A stretch of 64,000 nucleotides of DNA from Phycisphaerales bacterium (GCA_030748805.1 JASMLG010000075.1:1-64000), one strand, 5' to 3'. Numbered from the stretch's first letter, positions 7,519 to 16,676 are shown. Numbers and translations are program-made. Notes: generated by a model not told the origin, from the sequence alone.

Positions 7519-9354
7519 GTGGAACCTCGCTCAGAAGAATCATTAGCTTTTTCCAAGTTGTCGTTTGGCATTCTTTGTCTAGCAAACGAAAATGGTTGGA
7601 TTACTACTTTTTCTACCGAAAATATATCATCCATTATTGGCATCTCTTCAACCATGTTAAAGGACTCACCTGAATTATGGATTGATCGAATACATCCATC
7701 AGATGCAGATGCCGTTCTGGCTGCTTTGCAAACAGTAACTAATTCATCTGAAAAAATTATTTCTTTTCGTTTTCGCGACTCAATAGACAGATATAGATGG
7801 ATTGAATACCGTTGTATAAAAAAAGAAGACGATTCCATTGTTGGCTTTATCTATGACAATATTAGAAAACGTACTCAAGAATATACAACCCGCATTTATC
7901 TTGCAGGAAGAAATTCGCTTTCTACATTATTGGAATCGAGCGATTTAAAATCATCAATCACAAAATTTCTTGGCTTACTTGGAGATGCAATGGTTGTTGA
8001 TAGATCAAGGTTGGTTCGTTTCAGAAAAGATGGTAGTGCTTTTATTACTCATGAGTGGGTTCGAAATGAAACAATAACTAGATATGATTTGCCACATCAA
8101 GTTCCAAATGAAATGACTCACTGGATGAAAGAACAGTTAACAAATCATGGTCTCATTTCAATTGTGAACTGCAATGATGCTAATATTCCAGAGGAAATAG
8201 AAAATTTAATCAAGGAATGTTCTATTGGTGCAGTTTTTGCTATTCCAGCAATAATCTATGGTGAACTAGAGGGACTCGCATGCTTTGAGGTTTCTGGAGA
8301 TCGTAATTGGCTACCTGTTGAAATTGAAGAAGCCAAATGTGTTCTCAATGGATATTCAAAATCTGTTGAACGTAGAATAGAAGATCGAAAACAAATTGCA
8401 GAAGAATTCCATCTCAGAAGGTCAGAAGAAAAGTATAGATTGCTGACATCTCACTCTCCAGTTATTTTATTCGGAATTGATTCTGAAGGTACATTTCTTT
8501 TAAGCGAGGGTCTTGGATTAGAATCAATGGGTGCTGGCGCAGGAGAAGTTGTTGGTAAGAGCGTATACCAGATTTACCGCAATTATCCTGATGTATTAGA
8601 GCATATAAATGAGGCACTTACTGGAAAAGAATCACATGGGTTGACTCACATAGGTGATAAATGTTTTGAGTTATGGTTCACTCCCGTATATGATGATAAT
8701 CAAATAGTCGTTGGTCTTTCCGGTGTTGCAGTAGACATAACTCTTCGCCATCAATTGGAACAGCAGCAAACCATTATGACGAGCGAATTAGACCATAGAG
8801 TTAAAAATAATATCACTGCTGTTATGTCATTAGTTAATTTGTCCAAACAAGGAGTAACATCTGTCGATGACTTTGCAAAAACACTTGACGGTCGTTTGCA
8901 CGCTCTTGCAGTAGCTCATTCAACTCTTGCCAAATCACACTGGAGTGGAGCATGGATGAGAGATGTTTTGATTCTGACTCTTCAGCCATATATGGTCGGT
9001 TCGGTTGACAGAATTATTTTTAAGGGACTAGATATTGAACTCCCGGGGATTCTTGCAAGACCAATGTGTATGCTTATACATGAATTAGCTACAAATGCAG
9101 TAAAGCATGGAGCACTCTCAAATGATGAAGGGTCTGTGACTGTCACAACTAAGAGGATGGAAGAGGGCAATGCAATCCTACTTTGTTGGGAAGAAAGCGG
9201 GGGGCCTAAAATTACAGGTAAATGTAACAAGGGGACAGGAACCTCGCTACTAGAAGGACTTGTTGACCATGAAATGAACGGAAGGATTGATATGAACTTT
9301 TCTGAAGATGGACTTATGTGTCAAATCACAGTTCCTCTGGACAAAGATAAGTAA
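7519..9354 (+). CDS. PAS-GAF-PAS HWE-type sensor histidine kinase
   Basis: The 611-residue protein has no membrane segment, so it should sense a cytoplasmic signal. PAS-like regions span about 10-115 and 305-415, and a GAF-like domain about 130-280. The kinase core begins with ELDHRVKNN, where His426 is the likely phospho-acceptor, typical of HisKA_2/HWE kinases. The ATP-binding domain has the N-box HELATNAVKHGAL (521-533) and the WEE signature at about 557 that names the HWE class. No receiver protein is encoded next to it. The start is a GTG; no other in-frame start gives a complete first PAS domain. Confidence 0.88.
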   Translation: MEPRSEESLAFSKLSFGILCLANENGWITTFSTENISSIIGISSTMLKDSPELWIDRIHPSDADAVLAALQTVTNSSEKIISFRFRDSIDRYRWIEYRCIKKEDDSIVGFIYDNIRKRTQEYTTRIYLAGRNSLSTLLESSDLKSSITKFLGLLGDAMVVDRSRLVRFRKDGSAFITHEWVRNETITRYDLPHQVPNEMTHWMKEQLTNHGLISIVNCNDANIPEEIENLIKECSIGAVFAIPAIIYGELEGLACFEVSGDRNWLPVEIEEAKCVLNGYSKSVERRIEDRKQIAEEFHLRRSEEKYRLLTSHSPVILFGIDSEGTFLLSEGLGLESMGAGAGEVVGKSVYQIYRNYPDVLEHINEALTGKESHGLTHIGDKCFELWFTPVYDDNQIVVGLSGVAVDITLRHQLEQQQTIMTSELDHRVKNNITAVMSLVNLSKQGVTSVDDFAKTLDGRLHALAVAHSTLAKSHWSGAWMRDVLILTLQPYMVGSVDRIIFKGLDIELPGILARPMCMLIHELATNAVKHGALSNDEGSVTVTTKRMEEGNAILLCWEESGGPKITGKCNKGTGTSLLEGLVDHEMNGRIDMNFSEDGLMCQITVPLDKDK

Positions 9355-9363
9355 ACGGTTCGT

Positions 9364-9369
9364 TACAAT
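9364..9369 (+). promoter_or_regulatory. -10 box TACAAT, leaderless purD start
   Basis: TACAAT is followed by six bases and the ATG at 9376, so transcription should begin on the start codon. A nearer ATG at 9372 is out of frame. Confidence 0.55.
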
Positions 9370-9375
9370 ACATGA

Positions 9376-10842
9376 ATGACAATGGAATGCCCAGAAAAAT
9401 GTAATGTTTTACTTATCGGTGGTGGGGGTAGAGAACATGCCCTAGCTTGGAAGATGTCTCAATCACCAAAACTTGGAACGTTGTATGCAACTGATTGTTC
9501 AAATGGAGGAATCGCTGCTTTAGCAGAGCCGTGTGAAGAGAAATGGGATTCTTCAAGAGTTTTTTTCTTGTGTCGTTGGTGCGATTATCACGAAATTGAT
9601 TTGGTTGTAGTTGGCCCTGAAGTCCCATTGTCTGAAGGAATTGTTGATGAATTATCAACCGAGAATAGGTTGGTTTTTGGCCCAAGCAAAGAGGCAGCGA
9701 GGATCGAATCAGACAAATCTTATGCTAAAGAATTGATGCGTCAAGCATCAATTCCTACTGCAGATGCGAGATCGTTCAAGGATATTAATTCCGCTCGCAG
9801 TTATTTATTGCGAGGAGCAGAGCTTGACCTAGAAAACGAAGGCAAAAAAGAACTTGCGCTTGAGATTTCTTCTTTTATGGATTGGTGTGGTCAAACAGAA
9901 AAAACCAATAAGTTTATTTTTTCTGAAGAACTGATAAAACATCTAGATGAGCGAGAAGAACCTCTCGTTGTGAAAGCAAGTGGTCTTGCTGCAGGAAAAG
10001 GTGTTATTATTTGTAGGACTGTTGGAGAAGCACTCAAGGCAGTGAAAGACATTATGGAAGACCGAGTTTTTGGTGATGCTGGTGCAACCTTGCTTATCGA
10101 AGAGTTTATGACTGGTCATGAAATAAGCGTTTTAACCTTAGTAGATGGTGGAACAATTTGGGTTCTAGATTTGTGCCAAGATCATAAGCAGGTCGGTGAA
10201 GGGGATGTTGGTCCAAATACAGGTGGGATGGGTGCATTTTGCCCAGCTCCATTATTAGATGAAGAAATGTTGAAGTATGTAGAGCGTGAAATTCTTGTTC
10301 CAACTGTAGATGCAATGCGACGAGAAGGCATTGATTATCGAGGAGTCTTATACGCTGGGATTATGATGACAGCAGCTGGTCCAAAAGTTCTTGAATTCAA
10401 TTGTCGATTTGGTGACCCAGAAACACAACCACTAATGGCTCGCTTTAAGGGAGATCTTGTTGATATTCTTTGGCGAACTGCAGCAGGTAATCTTTCAGAT
10501 GCTTCGATTGAATTTGATAATAATGTTGCTTGTTGCGTTGTGATGTGTAGTGAGGGATATCCATCTTCATATAAAACTGGTCATGTTATAACTGGCATTG
10601 ATCAAGCAGAAGCTGAAGGGAACGTTATGGTCTTCCATGCTGGAACTGATTGTAGCAATGGATCACTACTTACATCTGGAGGTCGAGTTCTTGGAGTGAC
10701 AGCAATCGCGGACGACTTAGAAACATCAAGGACTCTTGCCAACGATGCTTGTGAAAAAATTAAATTTGACGGAGCATTTTGGCGTAAAGACATTGGTTGC
10801 AGATCCAATCAACCACGATTAGAAGCAACTAGTTGCGAGTAA
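9376..10842 (+). CDS. purD: phosphoribosylamine-glycine ligase (GAR synthetase)
   Basis: PurD makes glycinamide ribonucleotide from phosphoribosylamine, glycine and ATP in purine synthesis. Family signatures are GGGGREHAL (15-23), GPEVPL, the ATP-grasp loop VVKASGLAAGKGV (198-210), DHKQVGEGDVGPNTGGMGAF and EFNCRFGDPETQ. At 488 residues it is longer than the usual 420-430; the excess of about 50 residues (about 138-192, rich in charged residues) sits just before the ATP-grasp loop. purN lies elsewhere in the window, so the purine genes are scattered. It stands alone, after a sensor kinase gene. Confidence 0.95.
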   Translation: MTMECPEKCNVLLIGGGGREHALAWKMSQSPKLGTLYATDCSNGGIAALAEPCEEKWDSSRVFFLCRWCDYHEIDLVVVGPEVPLSEGIVDELSTENRLVFGPSKEAARIESDKSYAKELMRQASIPTADARSFKDINSARSYLLRGAELDLENEGKKELALEISSFMDWCGQTEKTNKFIFSEELIKHLDEREEPLVVKASGLAAGKGVIICRTVGEALKAVKDIMEDRVFGDAGATLLIEEFMTGHEISVLTLVDGGTIWVLDLCQDHKQVGEGDVGPNTGGMGAFCPAPLLDEEMLKYVEREILVPTVDAMRREGIDYRGVLYAGIMMTAAGPKVLEFNCRFGDPETQPLMARFKGDLVDILWRTAAGNLSDASIEFDNNVACCVVMCSEGYPSSYKTGHVITGIDQAEAEGNVMVFHAGTDCSNGSLLTSGGRVLGVTAIADDLETSRTLANDACEKIKFDGAFWRKDIGCRSNQPRLEATSCE

Positions 10843-10877
10843 CCCAAATAACATTTACAACTAATCTGCATAACTAA

Positions 10878-10906
10878 CTTCCATATATTCAATATTGATA
10901 TGGAAG
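10878..10906. terminator. hairpin between convergent purD and uvrB
   Basis: Inverted repeat CTTCCATAT/ATATGGAAG (9 bp, 11-base loop) lies between two genes that end facing each other. It lacks a clear T-run, so a bidirectional terminator role is inferred from position only. The rest of this 207-bp gap shows no gene. Confidence 0.35.
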
Positions 10907-11049
10907 CGAGAAGTGAGTAATCTGAGTAAATCCTTTGTTTTCATAATTCTTGTCTAATCTGAAAACACAACCACTAGGACGCTTGGTCTATGTATAAATA
11001 GAAAAGATGCAGGCATCTAGATTTCAATATAAATTAACTTAGGGCTAGT

Positions 11050-13047
11050 TTAGTCAGCGATCAACTTTTTTTGAAGTGCTGTAATCTCGTCCCTAAGAAT
11101 TGCTGCCTTTTCAAATTCTAGATTATCAGCCGCATCTAGCATTTCATTTTCTAGTGACTCAATACGTTCTTCAATATCAAAATCATTATTAGTTCCTCCC
11201 GAATGGAACGCTTCTCTAGCTGTTTGACGTGCAGAAAGCTCATTTTCAATTCCTCTTCGTATCGCTTTCTTTATTGTTTCAGGAGTTATTTTGTGTTCTT
11301 TATTATACGCAAGCTGCAATGTTCGCCTTCTACTCGTCTCGTCAATAGCTGCCTGCATTTGAGGAGTTACCTTATTTCCATACAGAATAACACTTGCATT
11401 TATATGTCTTGCAGCCCGTCCAATTGTTTGAATTAAACTGGTTACGCTTCTAAGGAATCCTGATTTGTCAGCATCAAGAATACAGACCAATGATACCTCA
11501 GGTAAATCTAATCCCTCTCTAAGTAAATTTACACCAATCAGGAGGTCGAAATTTCCTTCACGAAGTTCACGTAATATTTCCAAACGTTCAAGTGTATCGA
11601 TGTCACTGTGCAAATACTTGCTTCGCAAATTCGTTTTAGAAATGTATTCTGAAAGATCTTCAGCCATTCTCTTTGTTAAAACGGTAGCAATAACCCGTTC
11701 ATTATTTTCAGCACGAATTTGAACCTCTTTAATTAGATCTGGAACTTGTGTATCAGCAGAACGTATTTCAATATCAGGGTCGAGAAGCCCAGTAGGGCGT
11801 ATAACTTGCTGTGCTGCTTCTCCATCAGATTTTTCTAATTCGTATGATCCTGGAGTAGCAGAAACATAAATTGTCTGTGGAGTGAGCAATTCAAACTCGT
11901 CGAATTTTAGTGGTCTGTTGTCCAAAGCGCTTGGAAGACGAAATCCATGATCAACTAAAGTTCTCTTTCTTGCTTGATCACCATTATACATAGCACGTAC
12001 TTGCGGAATAGTTACGTGTGATTCATCAATGAACAACAACCAGTCATTTGGTTTTCTGTTCGGAATGTGATTGAAATAATCAAGAAGACAAAATGGTCTA
12101 CTACCCTTGGGTCTTTCCTCTAAATGTCGAGCATAATTTTCTATTCCTCCACAATATCCAATTTCTTCAATCATCTCTAAATCATAATTAGTCCTTGCTA
12201 GAATTCTCTGTGACTCAAGAAGTTTCCCCTCGTTCTTCAGTTCTATCACTCTCATTTTTAGTTCTTCTCGAATACTTGTAGTCGCACGCTTAAGACCTTC
12301 TTGGGGCATAACGTAATGAACAGCCGGAAAAATAAATACGTCAGTTTCATGTGCAAGAGTTTCACCTGAAACTGGATGAATCAACTCAATGCCCTCAACC
12401 TCGTCTCCAAAGAACTCAATCCGAATGGCAAATTTTTCGTATGCGGGGAATATTTCAAGAACATCTCCACGAACCCTGAAACATCCTCTAGCAAAATCCA
12501 TGTCATTTCGTCGATACTGCATTTCTGATAGTTCAAGAAGTAGTTCTCTTCTGTTCTTTGTTTGTCCAACAGTGATTGGGGTGATTCGGTTTTGATATGA
12601 GTTAGGAGATCCAAGACCATAAATGCAACTCACCGAAGAAACAATAATTACATCATCTCTGGAAATTAAACTACTTGTTGCTTTCAACCTAAGTCGATCG
12701 AGATCATCATTTCTTGCAGCATCTTTTTCAATATAGATATCACGCTGAGGTATATATGCTTCAGGTTGATAGTAGTCGTAGTAACTTACAAAATATGAGA
12801 CGGCATTATGAGGAAATAGTACACGCATTTCCTCAAAAAGTTGAGCAGCAAGTGTCTTGTTGTGGCTTAGAATTAGTGTAGGTTTGTTTACCTGTGCAAT
12901 AACATTTGCCATGGTGAACGTCTTGCCTGTACCTGTTGCACCAAGTAAAGTTTTATATTTTTCTCCTTCATTAATCCAAGAAGAAAGTTGGTCGATTGTC
13001 TGTGGTTGGTCTCCCCTTGGTTCATATTCGCTTACAAGTTGAAACAT
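11050..13047 (-). CDS. uvrB: excinuclease ABC subunit B
   Basis: UvrB is the damage-verifying helicase-like subunit of nucleotide excision repair, working with UvrA and UvrC. The 665-residue length is normal. Visible are Walker A GATGTGKT (36-43), the beta-hairpin region YYDYYQPEAYIP, the DESH helicase box (FIDESHVTIPQ), QTIGRAARH, and the C-terminal UVR coiled coil (DNLEFEKAAILRDEI). It starts six bases after the gcvH stop; TTTAAT lies five bases before the ATG and there is no Shine-Dalgarno, so it may be translated from a leaderless message as well as from the gcvH transcript. Confidence 0.97.
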   Translation of the reverse strand: MFQLVSEYEPRGDQPQTIDQLSSWINEGEKYKTLLGATGTGKTFTMANVIAQVNKPTLILSHNKTLAAQLFEEMRVLFPHNAVSYFVSYYDYYQPEAYIPQRDIYIEKDAARNDDLDRLRLKATSSLISRDDVIIVSSVSCIYGLGSPNSYQNRITPITVGQTKNRRELLLELSEMQYRRNDMDFARGCFRVRGDVLEIFPAYEKFAIRIEFFGDEVEGIELIHPVSGETLAHETDVFIFPAVHYVMPQEGLKRATTSIREELKMRVIELKNEGKLLESQRILARTNYDLEMIEEIGYCGGIENYARHLEERPKGSRPFCLLDYFNHIPNRKPNDWLLFIDESHVTIPQVRAMYNGDQARKRTLVDHGFRLPSALDNRPLKFDEFELLTPQTIYVSATPGSYELEKSDGEAAQQVIRPTGLLDPDIEIRSADTQVPDLIKEVQIRAENNERVIATVLTKRMAEDLSEYISKTNLRSKYLHSDIDTLERLEILRELREGNFDLLIGVNLLREGLDLPEVSLVCILDADKSGFLRSVTSLIQTIGRAARHINASVILYGNKVTPQMQAAIDETSRRRTLQLAYNKEHKITPETIKKAIRRGIENELSARQTAREAFHSGGTNNDFDIEERIESLENEMLDAADNLEFEKAAILRDEITALQKKLIAD

Positions 13048-13053
13048 GAGTGA

Positions 13054-13434
13054 TTAAATCGAATACTTCTCGTCATATGTAACTTGATCCATAAGAATGT
13101 TTTCATTTTGTGAACCACTTACCCTAATTTTTGCTAGCCATCCATTCCCGAATGGATCACTATTTAGAAGAGAGGGATCTTCTGAAACTTGCTCATTGAT
13201 TTCTGTTATCTCGCCTGAAAAGACAGAAGTAACATCACTCGATGTTTTGACTGATTCTACTTCGCCCACCGATTCGCCTGATTCTATGGTAGTTCCTACT
13301 GGTTGAATCTCAACATAAGTAATATCAGTGAGTTCGTTGGCGGCAAACTGTGTGATTCCAACCGTTACGATATCTCCTTCGATTTGAAACCACTCGTGAG
13401 AGTCGGAAAAACGGCAGTGAGAAGGGCTAGACAT
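13054..13434 (-). CDS. gcvH: glycine cleavage system H protein
   Basis: The H protein carries the lipoyl arm that shuttles the aminomethyl group between the P, T and L proteins. The 126-residue product shows SDSHEW near the N-terminus, GITQFAANELTD, and the lipoylation site ESVKTSSDV with Lys63. The chosen ATG is preceded by AAAGGAG; an upstream in-frame ATG 54 bases away adds a basic, non-homologous stretch. A TACTAT box lies about 36 bp upstream. gcvP and gcvT are not in the window. It lies just upstream of uvrB in the same direction. Confidence 0.93.
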   Translation of the reverse strand: MSSPSHCRFSDSHEWFQIEGDIVTVGITQFAANELTDITYVEIQPVGTTIESGESVGEVESVKTSSDVTSVFSGEITEINEQVSEDPSLLNSDPFGNGWLAKIRVSGSQNENILMDQVTYDEKYSI

Positions 13435-13469
13435 GAGGCAATATCTCCTTTTAGATTGATTAGCAGGGT

Positions 13470-13475
13470 ATAGTA
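13470..13475 (-). promoter_or_regulatory. -10 box TACTAT for gcvH
   Basis: TACTAT lies about 36 bp before the gcvH ATG with TTTGCA about 16 bases upstream as a weak -35. Unlike the leaderless genes, this promoter would yield a short leader carrying AAGGAG. Confidence 0.4.
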
Positions 13476-13513
13476 CCGCTTCATGCATTATTGCAAATAC
13501 TAAATTTAGTTAA

Positions 13514-14299
13514 TTGGAACGAAAATTTTTTATGACCCTACTTTTAACCCTAGCAATTCAATCTTTAAACCCACTTATAAATGAGGGGAAACAGGATGTT
13601 CTTGAAGTTCCTTCAGTAGCTTCAGACAAGTTGGGCTTAAGGGGTGTAGTTGTTGATGACACTCATTTGTCTGGTTGGACCTTAGATTCCTATGATAAAT
13701 TTAGAAACAATGCAGACAAAGCCAAATCGCCCTGCCTACTGGTTAGAGATAATACCCTGACTGATTTTATTGATTCGCATGTAGAGGCTCGAGAGAGAAT
13801 ACAGAGATTATCTGTTGCAGCAAATCGTCTTGGATGTAACGCTATTGCTATCACACCAACATTTCCAGATGATCAAAATATGGTCAATCAAATTGTTGAA
13901 CAATTACGTGATGCAATGGTGGGAGTAGAGAGATTGGAGTTAAATCTCCTACTGCAACCAACTGACGGCTTATCAAGTAATCCAGATGAATTGATTGAGA
14001 TTATTAAGCAAATAGGCGGATTTCGAATTGGTGCACTTCCAACATTTTCTTCTGCCAGTAAAACAGGCAATGGAATTGAAGCCCTGCAAAAACTCGCTCC
14101 ATATGCCGGTGGTATTGTTGCTGATTTCCCAACTGGTCGCGGTAAAAAACACATCGACCCCTATGAAGGATTACAAGCAATTTGTGATGTTGGTTATTCC
14201 AACACTATTGCACTTAATTATGTTGGAAAGGGCGATGCGATGAAAGAAATAAACAAAGTTGCGACTAAAATGCGATCTTTCCTTGGGGATAACAAATAA
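13514..14299 (+). CDS. TIM-barrel protein resembling sugar phosphate isomerase/epimerase
   Basis: The 261-residue sequence resembles AP-endonuclease-2/xylose-isomerase-like barrels in its alternation of hydrophobic strands (AIAITPTF, LELNLLLQP, AGGIVADFP, TIALNYVGKG) and helices. Metal-binding Glu/His residues of classical members are not clearly recognisable, so the activity may differ. A TTG start is chosen because TAAATT ends seven bases before it, as in other leaderless genes here; an ATG 18 bases later is the alternative. It is the first gene before cmk and plsC, which follow without gaps. The function remains uncertain. Confidence 0.55.
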   Translation: MERKFFMTLLLTLAIQSLNPLINEGKQDVLEVPSVASDKLGLRGVVVDDTHLSGWTLDSYDKFRNNADKAKSPCLLVRDNTLTDFIDSHVEARERIQRLSVAANRLGCNAIAITPTFPDDQNMVNQIVEQLRDAMVGVERLELNLLLQPTDGLSSNPDELIEIIKQIGGFRIGALPTFSSASKTGNGIEALQKLAPYAGGIVADFPTGRGKKHIDPYEGLQAICDVGYSNTIALNYVGKGDAMKEINKVATKMRSFLGDNK

Positions 14300-14986
14300 A
14301 TGCAATCTTTACAGCGCTTAGTTGTGACGATTGACGGAGCTGCAGGAACAGGCAAATCATCAGTAGCTCATGAATTAGCAAAACGTCTTGGAACTGAATG
14401 CCTAGATACAGGTGCGATGTATCGTGCAGTTTCTGTACTTGTTGTTGATTATGGGATAGAAGCAGATGATGGAATTGGATTAGCAACTAAAACTAAAGAA
14501 CTTGGAATAACATTTAACTGGAAGAAGAGTCCACCATCAATTCTTCTTGGTGGTAAAGATGTTTCCAGTAGGATTCGGGATTTAGATGTTAGCAGTGTTG
14601 TTTCGGTTGTTGCTTCACACCCAGAAGTAAGAGATATTTTAGTTGACCAACAACGGGAGATTGCAGAAGAACACCCTCTTTTAGTTACCGAAGGTAGAGA
14701 CCAAGGTTCTATTGTCTTTCCAAATTCTCCAGCACGATTTTTCCTAACGGCAAATGTAGAAGAGAGGACAAGAAGACGGGTAAAACAACTTAGAGAAGAG
14801 GGTAAAACAGTGGATCAAGATCAGATTCATAAAAATATTATGTCAAGAGATAAAATTGACTCTACAAGAGAAAAAGACCCGCTAGTGTGCCCAGATGGAG
14901 CGATTGTAGTTGATACATCAAAATTGTCTATGGTGGAAGTTGTTGATTTGCTAGAACAATCAGTTCAATCGTTACTGGCAATTTAA
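14300..14986 (+). CDS. cmk: cytidylate kinase
   Basis: Cmk phosphorylates CMP and dCMP with ATP. The 228-residue product has the P-loop DGAAGTGKSS (12-21), the CLDTGAMYRA motif, and VTEGRDQGSIVFP followed by the lid region (RRRVKQLREEGK), all typical. The ATG follows the previous stop codon immediately, and the next gene overlaps its stop (TAATG), so the three genes are translationally coupled. The cmk-plsC order is common in bacteria. Confidence 0.95.
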   Translation: MQSLQRLVVTIDGAAGTGKSSVAHELAKRLGTECLDTGAMYRAVSVLVVDYGIEADDGIGLATKTKELGITFNWKKSPPSILLGGKDVSSRIRDLDVSSVVSVVASHPEVRDILVDQQREIAEEHPLLVTEGRDQGSIVFPNSPARFFLTANVEERTRRRVKQLREEGKTVDQDQIHKNIMSRDKIDSTREKDPLVCPDGAIVVDTSKLSMVEVVDLLEQSVQSLLAI

Positions 14987-15672
14987 TGTTGTCTATCTTT
15001 CAGATAAAAAGACGAGCTCCCGGATTATCAATTTGGAAAGTCATATTTTGGTGGACATTCATGATAGGGATTTTACGAGGTTTAATGATGACCTTTTATA
15101 GATATAGGAGTCATGGAAAACGCAATGTTCCTCGAACGGGTTCAATTATATTTGTAGCAAATCATCAGTCCAATTTTGATCCATCGATTGTTGGCGTTTT
15201 AGTTGCGGACCGACCATTTAAGGGAATTGCAAGAGACACTCTATTCAAATCAAAATTGCTTTCAGCATTTATGCGGTGTTTCGGGGTTATTTCAATTAAG
15301 CGTGGCGAGAGTGATATTGTTGCAATCCGGCTAGCGATTAAAGAACTTGCTGCTGGTAGATGTATTATGATGTTTCCTGAGGGTACAAGAACTACTGACG
15401 GTACAATCGGTAAATTTCAGCGAGGATTTTGGTTATTGATGAAAAAAAGCAAGGCAACTGTTTTGCCAGTAGGATTTGAAGGGGCGTTTGATGCATATCC
15501 TATTGGGCAAAAACCAAAACTACGGGGTTATATTGAAGTCGCAGCAGGTGAACCAATTAAGGCAAATGAATTACTTGAAATGGGGGAAGAAGATGGCACT
15601 AGATATGTGCGTTCCAAAATAGAGGAACTTAGATTGCAATGCAATGAATTAATAAGCGGAAGGTCAAAATAG
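14986..15672 (+). CDS. plsC: 1-acyl-sn-glycerol-3-phosphate acyltransferase
   Basis: PlsC acylates lysophosphatidic acid at the inner membrane during phospholipid synthesis. The catalytic NHQSNFD motif (His60, Asp65) and the FPEGTRT motif (about 130-136) are both present, with hydrophobic segments near residues 17-37. The 228 residues match the family. The start overlaps the cmk stop by one base. The last codons and stop lie in the first copy of a 50-bp tandem duplication, so an ancestral 3' end has been repeated downstream. Confidence 0.92.
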   Translation: MLSIFQIKRRAPGLSIWKVIFWWTFMIGILRGLMMTFYRYRSHGKRNVPRTGSIIFVANHQSNFDPSIVGVLVADRPFKGIARDTLFKSKLLSAFMRCFGVISIKRGESDIVAIRLAIKELAAGRCIMMFPEGTRTTDGTIGKFQRGFWLLMKKSKATVLPVGFEGAFDAYPIGQKPKLRGYIEVAAGEPIKANELLEMGEEDGTRYVRSKIEELRLQCNELISGRSK

Positions 15673-15724
15673 AGGACCTTAGATTGCAATGCAATGAATT
15701 AATAAGCGGAAGGTCAAAATAGAG
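15615..15724. repeat. 50-bp tandem duplication across convergent gene ends
   Basis: Copy 1 (15615-15664) and copy 2 (15665-15714) differ at one base (AGAGGAACTT versus AGAGGACCTT), and ten more bases of a third unit follow. The repeat contains the plsC 3' end. Because 50 is not a multiple of three, only the first copy is read in the plsC frame. The TauE stop codon begins at the last base of copy 2. Confidence 0.9.
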
Positions 15725-16520
15725 TTGTAATAGATCCCGCGAGTAATTTATATGTGGCTAACACTACTAATACTGTGAACACAATTCTTATGGTTTTTAC
15801 GGGAAGTACATGATTCAGTTTTGCTCCAAACCATCCACCCGCGATTGCACCGGGTAGAATCCAAGCAGCTCCAATGAGAGCGTCAATTGCATGTAAGCCG
15901 GTATTTTTACCAGTATCGTCGATTGCGTTTTGTAACGATAAATCCTTTACAGTAGCGCCTATGATTGCAGTTACAAACATAATTGCAGAGGATGTTCCAA
16001 TCGCTCGCTTCATTGGCAATCGGCACAAAGTATTTAGGAGCGGAACTTGTATTAATCCGCCACCAATCCCAAGTAGGCCTGAAAGGGCACCGGAAATTAC
16101 CCCAGTAAAACCAAATCGATAATATGGTGCTTCTTTTCTTTCTCCATTGTGTTTTGATTTTCCAGAGATGCAAAGAATCTGATCCCATAGAACCCATAAC
16201 AAAAAACCACCGAATGATAACTCTAACCAAGATCCCTCTATGAAATTACTGCCCCAAGCTGCGATAATTATCAAAATTATTGAAAGAGGTAGGACCTTCC
16301 ATACAGAATTCCATGATACGTTTCTATTCCTATGATGCTTTGTAGCTGCTGAAATAGCAACTGCAGGGTTCACTGTCATTGCAACTGCTTGTGCTAGGTG
16401 AAATGGCCAACCAAGTATGATTGCCAAAGCTGGAATCATGAGGACTGATCCACCTATACCAAGTAAGCCACCAAGTGTGCCAGCAAGAAGCCCCAGTACA
16501 ATCAAAAACAATATTTCCAT
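15714..16520 (-). CDS. TSUP family permease (TauE/SafE)
   Basis: The 268-residue protein is almost entirely hydrophobic, with about eight membrane segments. It shows the two half-repeats typical of the family (LGGLLGIGGSVLMIPAL near residue 18 and LSGLLGIGGGLIQVPLL in the second half). The family exports or imports sulfite, sulfoacetate, sulfonates or other small anions; the substrate is not deducible. Its 3' end meets plsC in a tandem duplication. A palindrome containing a -10 box precedes the ATG by seven bases, which suggests a regulated leaderless message. It diverges from a Kef-type antiporter gene. Confidence 0.88.
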   Translation of the reverse strand: MEILFLIVLGLLAGTLGGLLGIGGSVLMIPALAIILGWPFHLAQAVAMTVNPAVAISAATKHHRNRNVSWNSVWKVLPLSIILIIIAAWGSNFIEGSWLELSFGGFLLWVLWDQILCISGKSKHNGERKEAPYYRFGFTGVISGALSGLLGIGGGLIQVPLLNTLCRLPMKRAIGTSSAIMFVTAIIGATVKDLSLQNAIDDTGKNTGLHAIDALIGAAWILPGAIAGGWFGAKLNHVLPVKTIRIVFTVLVVLATYKLLAGSITTLF

Positions 16521-16521
16521 C

Positions 16522-16538
16522 TAGTGTATCGTACACTA
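16522..16538 (-). promoter_or_regulatory. palindromic promoter/operator of the TauE-like gene
   Basis: TAGTGTA-TCG-TACACTA is a perfect 7-bp inverted repeat. On the minus strand it contains TACGAT (16533-16528) seven bases before the ATG, so a dimeric regulator bound here would cover the -10 box. Confidence 0.5.
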
Positions 16539-16665
16539 ACGAAGATGAACACATTTTATTTGTCTGTTGCAGAACACCCTTGAACCAAGAACCTTCATAG
16601 GAATTATAGGCAATCAATAATTCAATTGGTCTCTCGATAGAGAGTTGATAGGCATGTTTTCTCTC

Positions 16666-16676
16666 GTGACCGTCAC
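16666..16676. promoter_or_regulatory. GTGACCGTCAC palindrome in the TauE-Kef divergent region
   Basis: This is a perfect match to the GTGAC-N-GTCAC motif found before the RNA methyltransferase and mnmA genes. It lies 64 bases before the antiporter -10 box. The rest of the 231-bp divergent region shows no gene. Confidence 0.5.
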
